This document shows, in pieces, positions 1 to 5,199 of a stretch of 8,054 nt of DNA. The position numbers were made by a program, and so were the translations under genes. The stretch lies in assembly GCA_016213455.1 (NCBI GenBank), contig JACRAG010000443.1:1-8054 (forward strand). Direction: 5' to 3'. Source of the DNA: Anaerolineae bacterium (GTDB lineage Bacteria > Chloroflexota > Anaerolineae > Anaerolineales > Anaerolineaceae). A model generated the notes under the pieces. That model was not told the DNA's origin. It made no database searches and saw only the letters and a program-made list of their open reading frames with translations. Every line of letters begins with the position of its first letter. The stretch's first letter is position 1.

Positions 1-1
1 A

Positions 2-1561
2 TCGTCTGCCAAAAGCCTGCGCACCGGAGATCCCTTCTACGCGCTGAATGAAGGCCGCGGCGTCAAGGTGAGTAATGTCGCCAGCGGTTCCACGGTGATG
101 ACCGCCACCGCCGGCTCCAGCGCCGCTCCGGGCAACTACAACATTTCCAACATCGTTCTGGCCAAAGAACACCGCGTGTTCTCGCAGCGCCAGACGTATG
201 CCAACCAGGCCCTTGGTTTCACCGGCAGTTTTGTGGTGGGTGGCGCAGCCGATGCAGCCCTCACCGCCAATGCCGGCGGCGCCGACGACGCCGTGGAGAG
301 CATCACCACCTCCGCGATTGCCGCCGGACAGACCTCCCTGGGCAGCGACACCTACACCATCGAAACACGCAACGACCCCACAGCCGGATGGCAGTTCCGC
401 CTGGTCAATATGGCGGGTGAAGCGGTGAGCATCCTCAAGGCGGATGGCACCGGCTCCACCGCCGAATGGCAGTCTATCACTGCCGGCGGGACCCAGGACA
501 CAGGCCGCGGCCTGAACATCCAGTTTGCCGCCGACACAGGCGCCTACGTGGCTAAAAACCGGCTGTCTGCCGGGGCTGCCACTGCCGCCTACACCGCCAA
601 AGGCGCCGCCATTGAGGTGACTGCCAGCACCAGCCTGGTCGACCTGGTATCCAAAATCAACCAGGCCACTTACGCCGACGGCAACAAGGTCACCGCTTCG
701 ATCATCGACAACCAGATGGTGCTCACCAATCAGCGCGCCGGCGAAAACAACCTGATCAAAGCCGCCGACGTGACCGGAACCGTGCTGCAAAACCTGGGCA
801 TCCTCAACGCCGGTGGGAGCTTCCTCTCCAGCCAGGCGCCCACCAATGCCAGCATGACCGTCAACGGCTTGTCCGTCACGCGCTACAAGAATACCGGGCT
901 GACCGATGTGGTGCACGGGTTGACCATCAACCTGGCGCCGGATGCGCAAGACAAAAGCGCGACCCTGGAAGTGACAACCGACGTCTCCAGCCAGAAAACA
1001 GCGGTGGAAGGCTTCCTCGCCAAGTTCAACTCGCTGGTGGAGTACCTTAACGCCAAGGTCACCAACATCAAGCAGACCGACGGCACCTACAAGCGCGGCG
1101 CGCTGGCTGGCGATAACATCATCGTCAGCATGCGCCTCGACCTGGTGCGCATGTTCGGCGCATCCACCACCAATGGCGGCACGCTGACCATGATGAGCCA
1201 GATTGGCATCAACATGGATTCCTCCTTCAAGGCCAGCATCAGCGATGCCAACAAGTTTATTGAAAGCCTGACCAACGACCGCAACAACACCACTGCATTA
1301 ATCGATGCGGTGATGAGCAAAATGGGAACGACGCTGAGCCGCTTCACCGGATCATCCGGCTACCTGCAGAATTACAGCACCTCGCTGCAATCGCAGATCG
1401 ACAGCACCAACTCCCAGATCACGCGAATGAATGAGCGCCTTGCTGTCCGTGAAGAACAACTTTACAAACAATACGGTGATTTGCAGGCGCAGTTGATGAC
1501 CATGCAGTATACCTCGCAGCAATTCAGCGCGATATACGGCAAATATTCGACATCCGGATAG
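2..1561 (+). CDS. fliD: Flagellar filament cap protein FliD (hook-associated protein 2), 5' end truncated by window
   Basis: FliD forms the cap complex at the tip of the filament, where it folds and inserts exported flagellin. The frame is open from base 2, so the true start lies upstream. An internal GTG at 68 is only the first start-like codon inside the window. By comparison with the family, roughly the first 60 residues (with the N-terminal GSGLD-type segment) are missing. Visible parts in order: the end of the N-terminal domain (TATAGSSAAPGNYNISNIVLAKE, matching the 'A..G.Y.i.V..LA' pattern of FliD_N); a variable alanine/glycine/threonine-rich middle domain; a flagellin IN-type motif around 625-800 (LVDLVSKINQ ... 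VTASIIDNQMVLTN ... LGI); then the FliD C-terminal domain from about 845 to the end, with GALAGDNI, IGINMD and a final coiled coil ending in the usual QYTSQQFSAIY. It ends at TAG 1559-1561, where family members normally end. flaG follows after 49 nt. The identification is secure; the species-specific middle domain is poorly conserved, as is normal. Confidence 0.93.
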   Translation, partial: SSAKSLRTGDPFYALNEGRGVKVSNVASGSTVMTATAGSSAAPGNYNISNIVLAKEHRVFSQRQTYANQALGFTGSFVVGGAADAALTANAGGADDAVESITTSAIAAGQTSLGSDTYTIETRNDPTAGWQFRLVNMAGEAVSILKADGTGSTAEWQSITAGGTQDTGRGLNIQFAADTGAYVAKNRLSAGAATAAYTAKGAAIEVTASTSLVDLVSKINQATYADGNKVTASIIDNQMVLTNQRAGENNLIKAADVTGTVLQNLGILNAGGSFLSSQAPTNASMTVNGLSVTRYKNTGLTDVVHGLTINLAPDAQDKSATLEVTTDVSSQKTAVEGFLAKFNSLVEYLNAKVTNIKQTDGTYKRGALAGDNIIVSMRLDLVRMFGASTTNGGTLTMMSQIGINMDSSFKASISDANKFIESLTNDRNNTTALIDAVMSKMGTTLSRFTGSSGYLQNYSTSLQSQIDSTNSQITRMNERLAVREEQLYKQYGDLQAQLMTMQYTSQQFSAIYGKYSTSG

Positions 1562-1590
1562 AGTATAGTAAGTTCAGACTCTTCCCATGC

Positions 1591-1597
1591 AAGGAGG
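1591..1597 (+). promoter_or_regulatory. Ribosome binding site of flaG
   Basis: AAGGAGG lies 13 nt before ATG 1611. A more upstream in-frame ATG at 1587 sits ahead of this site, so it cannot use it. The Shine-Dalgarno therefore favours 1611 as the flaG start. The spacing is somewhat longer than usual, but a following GGGG stretch (1600-1603) may also pair with 16S rRNA. Confidence 0.6.
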
Positions 1598-1610
1598 CAG
1601 GGGTAAAACG

Positions 1611-1928
1611 ATGAACGATATATCCATTAACCCCGTCGGTAAGGTGGATGCGGAATACGCACCCCCTGTCGCAGTGCGCAGCGCACAAATGGCGCGCGCT
1701 GAAGAATCTCAGGCTCCCGTTCAGCCCCAAAAGGCCGCCCCCCGGCAGGAAGCGCCGCGGCCGGCCGTCATGTCATCTGACGTGTTCTTGAAATTTCAAG
1801 TCAACGAGAAGACCAATGACGTGACAGTGTATGTAGTGGATCGGGCCACGCGCAAGGTGGTGCGTGCCATCCCGCCTGAAGAGCTAAACAAGCTTCAGGT
1901 TGGCGATCTGCTGGAGCTGCTGGCCTGA
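1611..1928 (+). CDS. flaG: FlaG family flagellar protein
   Basis: This is a small cytoplasmic protein of the FlaG family, 105 residues, close to the usual 100-130. In other bacteria loss of FlaG changes filament length, but its biochemical role is not settled. Residues about 10-55 are a low-complexity, Pro/Ala/Gln/Arg-rich and probably disordered leader. Residues 57-105 form the FlaG domain: VFLKFQVNEKTNDVTVYVVDRATRKVV followed by the hallmark IPPEE (residues 87-91) and a final LLELLA. This matches the family pattern 'l.F.vde.t..v.V.VvD..T.eviR.IPpEe'. The start at 1611 is chosen because it follows AAGGAGG; the alternative ATG at 1587 would add eight residues that overlap the RBS. The gene lies between fliD and fliS, the most common FlaG neighbourhood, and is probably co-transcribed with fliD. 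It ends with TGA. Confidence 0.88.
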   Translation: MNDISINPVGKVDAEYAPPVAVRSAQMARAEESQAPVQPQKAAPRQEAPRPAVMSSDVFLKFQVNEKTNDVTVYVVDRATRKVVRAIPPEELNKLQVGDLLELLA

Positions 1929-1931
1929 ACC

Positions 1932-1985
1932 GGCCGTAAAAACCGCAACGTTTTGGCAATCATTTATTAACTGGATTTTTACGCC
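1932..1985 (+). repeat. Imperfect inverted repeat / possible RNA hairpin after flaG
   Basis: CGTAAAAA (1935-1942) is the exact reverse complement of TTTTTACG (1976-1983). Pairing extends outward (GG 1932-1933 with CC 1984-1985) and inward (CC 1943-1944 with GG 1973-1974) with one bulged base on each side, giving about 12 pairs around a 28-nt loop. It begins four bases after the flaG stop. The stem is AT-rich and no T-run follows, so a simple intrinsic terminator is unlikely. It could be a weak transcript-end or mRNA-stability structure, or chance. Confidence 0.3.
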
Positions 1986-1992
1986 GTAAAGC

Positions 1993-2019
1993 TAAAGCCG
2001 GAACACGACCGGACGAGAA
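1993..2019 (+). promoter_or_regulatory. Candidate flagellar sigma-28 (FliA/SigD-type) promoter upstream of fliS
   Basis: TAAA at 1993-1996 is followed after exactly 15 nt by GACGAGAA (2012-2019). This matches 6 of 8 bases of the sigma-28 -10 element GCCGATAA, with the -35 core TAAA exact. It sits 50 nt upstream of the fliS ATG, in the 141-nt gap between flaG and fliS, and fliS is a typical late class gene. The match is by eye against the consensus known from E. coli and Bacillus. The sigma factor of this organism is not in the window, so this remains a candidate. Confidence 0.35.
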
Positions 2020-2055
2020 TAGACATAGTACAACGAAGAATATTGCGTAAGGTTC

Positions 2056-2062
2056 AGAGGAG
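2056..2062 (+). promoter_or_regulatory. Ribosome binding site of fliS
   Basis: AGAGGAG lies 7 nt before ATG 2070. It sets the start there rather than at an in-frame TTG at 2043, which would add nine Arg/Lys-rich residues not typical of FliS. The resulting N-terminus MYQSAYRNQEY is the usual FliS beginning. Confidence 0.7.
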
Positions 2063-2069
2063 ACGAACG

Positions 2070-2315
2070 ATGTATCAATCAGCTTACCGGAATCAGGAAT
2101 ATCGTCAGCAAGATGTGATGGGCGCCAGCCCGTTGCGTTTGGTGGTGATGGCTTATGACCTGGCCATCCGCTCCTGCGAACAGAAAGATTACGTCAAAGC
2201 CGTCAAAACCATCGGTGTGCTGCGCGATGCCCTGAACTTCGACTACCCCGAAGTCTCCACCGGCCTTTTCCGGCTCTACCAGTACTGCCTGGACTGCATC
2301 CGCCGCGGCGATTAG
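2070..2315 (+). CDS. fliS: Flagellar export chaperone FliS, cut short by an in-frame TAG
   Basis: FliS is a small helical cytoplasmic chaperone. It binds the C-terminal region of newly made flagellin, prevents premature polymerisation and helps deliver it to the export gate. The N-terminus (MYQSAYRNQEYRQQDVMGASPLRLVVMAYD) carries the family hallmarks: the starting M-Y..AY.. segment, the 'v..ASP..LV.MaYd' stretch of the first long helix, and later LFRLYQYCLDCI, equivalent to the 'LY.Y....L' helix. The frame meets TAG at 2313-2315 after 81 residues, whereas FliS is normally about 120-135 residues. The lost last helix is encoded in the same frame directly downstream (see next entry), so the intact gene would be 123 residues plus the TAG codon position counted within it. 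Without that helix the four-helix core that holds flagellin should be incomplete. Either this copy is a recent pseudogene, the TAG is a sequence or assembly error, or TAG is read through. It has its own RBS and a candidate sigma-28 promoter. Confidence 0.82.
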   Translation: MYQSAYRNQEYRQQDVMGASPLRLVVMAYDLAIRSCEQKDYVKAVKTIGVLRDALNFDYPEVSTGLFRLYQYCLDCIRRGD

Positions 2316-2441
2316 TCCTCCGCCATCGTCACCCTGCGCGAACTGCGCGACGCCTGGCGCACCGCGGAAGTGCAAATGAACGGCCGGCCCACCGTCGGCA
2401 TGGCGCCCAGCGCCTTTACCTCAGCAGGTGCAGCGGCCTAA
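2316..2441 (+). pseudogene. fliS: In-frame continuation of fliS after the TAG (C-terminal helix)
   Basis: Reading on in the same frame after TAG 2313-2315 gives 41 further codons to TAA 2439-2441. They begin SSAIVTLRELRDAWRTAEVQ. The 'LreLRdaW..a' pattern is the conserved last helix of FliS, and the rest is a short Ala/Pro/Ser tail. No start codon with an RBS lies at its beginning, so it is unlikely to be translated separately. The frame is unchanged across the stop, which means a single base substitution rather than an indel explains the break. Retained similarity in the tail argues for a recent mutation, an error, or functional readthrough. Confidence 0.75.
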
Positions 2442-2535
2442 GAGAAACGGCATCCTCGCGTTGAAAAGCACCCTCAACGTCAGGTAAAGCCCCTCTAAAA
2501 CCCGCACGAACAATTTAGTGGTTTACTGGTAATCG

Positions 2536-2593
2536 ATCAAATAGCGCAAAACCGCTTCGGCGGTCTTTGCGCTATTTGATTCACGCGTTTTTT
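2536..2593 (+). terminator. Strong hairpin terminator between fliS and flgC
   Basis: Bases 2536-2555 pair with 2560-2580 in a 20-bp stem, perfect except for one bulged C at 2565, and are closed by a TTCG tetraloop (2556-2559) on a C-G pair, an exceptionally stable loop. The inner part of the stem is GC-rich, the outer part is A-rich on the left and T-rich on the right (TATTTGATTC), and a run of six T follows at 2588-2593. This is the layout of a Rho-independent terminator. It would end the fliD-flaG-fliS transcript and insulate the flgC operon. The T-run begins 7 nt after the full stem, so the effective terminator may be the inner GC-rich stem. Confidence 0.7.
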
Positions 2594-2667
2594 ATTCAAA
2601 CTTCATCCAGGCTTTACAGTGCCTGTTTTTTGGATGTGCTACCATGCCACAAGGAACAGGAGAACGT

Positions 2668-3114
2668 ATGAGCTTTTGGGAATCCTTACGAATTGGTGCA
2701 TCTGGACTGCTGGCGCAGCGCCTGCGCCTGGACGTGATCTCGAACAATATCGCCAACGCCCAGACCACGCGCACCGCCGAAGGCGGCGCTTACAAACGCC
2801 AGGATGTCGTCTTCAGCGCAGAAAGTAAACCCTCTTTTCTGCCCGAATTCATCGCTGCCCGCCGCGGCCTGACTTCGCTGCCAGACAAGGGCGTGGCTGT
2901 TTCGCAGATCACCACCGATGACACCCCCGGCCAGCGCATTTACGATCCCACCCATCCCGACGCCGACCCCAACGGCTACGTGACCTATCCCAATGTCAAC
3001 CCGGTGGTGGAAATGACTAACATGCTCTCCGCCACCCGTTCCTACGAAGCCAATTTGATGGCAATTGACGCATCCAAGCGCATGGCGCTCAAAGCTCTCG
3101 ACATCATCCGGTGA
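2668..3114 (+). CDS. flgC: Flagellar basal-body proximal rod protein FlgC
   Basis: FlgC is one of the proximal rod subunits that link the MS ring to the distal rod; it is exported through the flagellar type III apparatus without a cleaved signal peptide. It has 148 residues, near the usual 135-150. The N-terminus holds the rod/hook family motif (IGASGLLAQRLRLDVISNNIANAQTTRT; residues 9-36, with N26-N27-I-A-N), followed by the FlgC-type GGAYKRQDVVF. Further on are YDPTHPDADPNGYVTYPNVNPVVEM and the C-terminal helix with ATRSYEANLMAIDASKRMALKALDI, all diagnostic for FlgC rather than FlgB, FlgF or FlgG. ATG 2668 is chosen because AGGAG (2658-2662) precedes it by 5 nt; an in-frame ATG at 2644 lacks such a site. 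It begins the basal-body operon after the terminator and is followed 5 nt later by fliE. flgB, its usual upstream partner, is not here. Confidence 0.95.
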   Translation: MSFWESLRIGASGLLAQRLRLDVISNNIANAQTTRTAEGGAYKRQDVVFSAESKPSFLPEFIAARRGLTSLPDKGVAVSQITTDDTPGQRIYDPTHPDADPNGYVTYPNVNPVVEMTNMLSATRSYEANLMAIDASKRMALKALDIIR

Positions 3115-3119
3115 TTCTT

Positions 3120-3425
3120 ATGGCAATTAATCCCATTTCCCCCCTCAATATCAACGGCCTCGGCAGTGTCGGCGGCGCGCCTAAAACCCCCGCCAGCGGC
3201 AACCTGGAAAAAGCCGGCCAGTCGTTTGAAAAGATGCTGTCATCGCTCGATCAGTCGCAGAAAAATTCCGACGAACTGGTCAAACAGCTTTCGCTGGGCG
3301 AAAGCACCGATCTGCACACCGTGATGATCGGTCTCGAAGAAAATGATGTCAATTTCCGGGTTGCCATGGCCATCCGCGACAAACTGGTTGACGCCTACCG
3401 CGAAGTCATGCGGATGCAAATCTAA
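3120..3425 (+). CDS. fliE: Flagellar hook-basal body complex protein FliE
   Basis: FliE is the adaptor at the base of the rod, joining the MS ring (FliF) to the proximal rod, and is among the first substrates of flagellar export. It has 101 residues, typical for the family. The N-terminal 30 residues are flexible and rich in Gly, Pro and Ser. From about residue 33 the conserved part runs: GQSFEKMLSSLDQSQKNSDELVKQLSLGESTDLHTVMIGLEENDVNFRVAMAIRDKLVDAYREVMRMQI. It contains the family core 'G...dlH.vMia.e.a...f...v.vR.Klv.AY.EvMrMqi'. A GTG at 3111 overlaps the flgC stop and would add three residues. I prefer ATG 3120, although neither has a strong RBS; translation is probably coupled to flgC. 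fliF follows after 19 nt. Confidence 0.93.
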   Translation: MAINPISPLNINGLGSVGGAPKTPASGNLEKAGQSFEKMLSSLDQSQKNSDELVKQLSLGESTDLHTVMIGLEENDVNFRVAMAIRDKLVDAYREVMRMQI

Positions 3426-3444
3426 CCCAAGGGGAGTTTAGCTC

Positions 3445-5199
3445 ATGATGGCTTCATTCCAATCTCAAGTTCAGAATTTCTGGGCCAAAACATCCAAATC
3501 ACAGCGCATCATCACCATTTCGTTGCTGATCGCCGCGGCGGTGGTGGTGCCGGTGTTGATCAATTGGGCCAATACCCCCACCTACAGCACCGCCTTTTCC
3601 GGCCTCTCCGAAGCCGACGCCGGGCAAATCGTGCAAAAACTGGATGAGCAGGGCGTCGAATACCAGCTCAAAAGCAGCGGCACCATCCAGGTGCAATCTG
3701 ACAAAGTGTACGACGTGCGTCTGAGCATGGCCCGCGAAGGCCTGCCCCAAACCAGCACGGTCGGATATGAACTCTTCAGCCAGAACACCCTGGGCATGAC
3801 CGAGTTTACCCAGCGGGTGAACTTTCAGCGCGCCCTCGAAGGCGAACTGGAACGCACCATCGGCAGCCTCGAATCGATCCAGGCAGTTCGCGTGCATGTG
3901 GTCACCCCCGAGAAGAGCCTGCTCAGCACCGAACAGGACCCCACCACCGCATCGGTGACCCTGACCTTGCGCCCCGGCGAGACGATCGACACGGGTCAGG
4001 TACGCGCCATCACCCACCTGGTCGCCTCCAGCGTGGAAGGGCTGCAGCCCGACAGCGTGGTGGTGGTGGACAGCCAGGGCGTGATGCTCTCCTCTGGCAG
4101 TGACGACGACATGACCGCCGCGGCGGCGCAGAGCGACAATCAACGTGCCGCCGAAGCGCAGGCCGCCGCCGACGTGCGCAAACGCGTGCAAGCCATGCTG
4201 GATAAGACCCTCGGCCCCAACCGCTCCATTGTGCAGGCCTCGGTGGCGATGGATTGGACCGCCCGCGAGGTGACCTCCAACTCCTACGAACCGACCCAGG
4301 TGGCCGTGCGCAGCAAGCAAACCGTCAACGAAACCTACAACACCGAAGGTGCTTCCGTCGCGGGTGTGCCCGGTGCAGGCTCCAACCTGCCCACGCCCGT
4401 CCCGGCAGCCACCGGCACCCCGGCCCCTGGCACCATTTACTCACGCAGTGAAGAAACTGTCAATTACGAAATCAGCCAGGTGCAGTCCAAAGAAGTCATC
4501 GCCCCTGGGCGCATCGACCGCATTTCCGTCTCGGTGATGGTGGATAACATCACCGATGCCAACCAGATCAAATCGATCAAGTCGGCTGTATCCGCCGCCG
4601 CCGGCATTGATGAAGAACGCGGCGACAGCATTGTGGTGGAAAGCATGGCCTTTGACCACAGTTTTGCCGAGGAAGCCGCCACCGCTATGGAAGAAGCCTC
4701 GCAGACCGAGCTTTATATGCGCATCGGCATCATGGCTGGCGCGGCGTTATTCCTGATCATTCTCTTCATCATCTTCCTGCGCTCGATGAGCAACCTGCGC
4801 CGCGCTTCACGCGATGCCTGGCAGCCCATTCTGCGCCCGGTGGGAGAAATGACCGGACTGAATGCCCCGGCGATGGCTGGCGCGATGGCAGCCGGCTCCA
4901 TGCCCGCCGCCGCCCTGAGTGGTTCCCACCATTCTGGCAGCCTACCAGCTGGCAACCCCGGCATGATGGCGCAAATCGAGGCAGGCCTGTCCAACGCCAT
5001 GGCCGGCCAATCGGCTTCAGAAAATCACAACATGGAAAATGATGTCGTGGTGGAAATCTCCCGCGCTCGCGCCCGCAAGACCAACCCCGAAGACGAACAA
5101 CGCGCGCTGGTGATCTCCAAACTCGCAGACGAAAACCCCGCCACCGTGGCGGAAATCATCCAGATCTGGTTGAGCGAGGACGAGAAACGCAATGGCTGA
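3445..5199 (+). CDS. fliF: Flagellar MS-ring protein FliF
   Basis: FliF forms the inner-membrane MS ring, the base on which rod, switch and export gate assemble. It has 584 residues, in the normal range of 520-580 or slightly above. Visible layout: a short cytoplasmic N-terminus; membrane helix 1 at about residues 22-39 (IITISLLIAAAVVVPVLI); the periplasmic YscJ/FliF ring-building domain with LSEADAGQIVQKLDEQGVEYQL and MTEFTQRVNFQRALEGELERTI; the second ring domain with the family signature GVPGAGSN (307-314) in a Pro/Thr-rich loop; membrane helix 2 at about 425-447; and a cytoplasmic tail of about 135 residues. The middle of that tail is Ala/Gly/Met/Ser-rich and low in complexity. The last 32 residues (LADENPATVAEIIQIWL) are the FliG-binding end. 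ATG 3445 follows AAGGGGAG (3429-3436) at 8 nt spacing; a second ATG at 3448 is equally possible. The 3' end overlaps fliG by 8 nt. Confidence 0.96.
   Translation: MMASFQSQVQNFWAKTSKSQRIITISLLIAAAVVVPVLINWANTPTYSTAFSGLSEADAGQIVQKLDEQGVEYQLKSSGTIQVQSDKVYDVRLSMAREGLPQTSTVGYELFSQNTLGMTEFTQRVNFQRALEGELERTIGSLESIQAVRVHVVTPEKSLLSTEQDPTTASVTLTLRPGETIDTGQVRAITHLVASSVEGLQPDSVVVVDSQGVMLSSGSDDDMTAAAAQSDNQRAAEAQAAADVRKRVQAMLDKTLGPNRSIVQASVAMDWTAREVTSNSYEPTQVAVRSKQTVNETYNTEGASVAGVPGAGSNLPTPVPAATGTPAPGTIYSRSEETVNYEISQVQSKEVIAPGRIDRISVSVMVDNITDANQIKSIKSAVSAAAGIDEERGDSIVVESMAFDHSFAEEAATAMEEASQTELYMRIGIMAGAALFLIILFIIFLRSMSNLRRASRDAWQPILRPVGEMTGLNAPAMAGAMAAGSMPAAALSGSHHSGSLPAGNPGMMAQIEAGLSNAMAGQSASENHNMENDVVVEISRARARKTNPEDEQRALVISKLADENPATVAEIIQIWLSEDEKRNG

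Noticed and set aside
1559..1606. Possible readthrough of the fliD TAG into a 14-codon extension
   Set aside because: FliD ends at its normal family position, and the extension runs through the flaG RBS with no conserved content.
2079..2375. Minus-strand open frame of 98 codons opposite fliS, spanning the TAG site
   Set aside because: No RBS and no known motif. The + strand carries clear FliS similarity on both sides of the TAG.
2459..2479. Small hairpin CGTTGA / TCAACG with a 9-nt loop downstream of the fliS tail
   Set aside because: Only six pairs and no T-run after it. The much stronger hairpin at 2536 is the better terminator.
2485..2513. Second sigma-28-like site (TAAAGCCCC ... GCACGAACAA) in the gap before flgC
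   Set aside because: At proper spacing the -10 matches only three or four of eight bases, and it lies upstream of the terminator.
2613..2644. Possible sigma-70 promoter for flgC: TTTACA as -35 and TGCTACCAT as an extended -10
   Set aside because: The spacing is about 21 nt, too long, and the -10 matches only 4 of 6. An extended -10 promoter without a -35 is possible but not supportable.
3111..3113. GTG start of fliE overlapping the flgC stop
   Set aside because: It adds only three residues and has no better RBS than ATG 3120. Possible, but less likely.
3499..4320. Long open frame on the minus strand (273 codons) antisense to fliF
   Set aside because: It is rich in His, Gly and Ala with no domain pattern, the typical shadow of a GC-rich gene. 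The + strand frame is unmistakably FliF.
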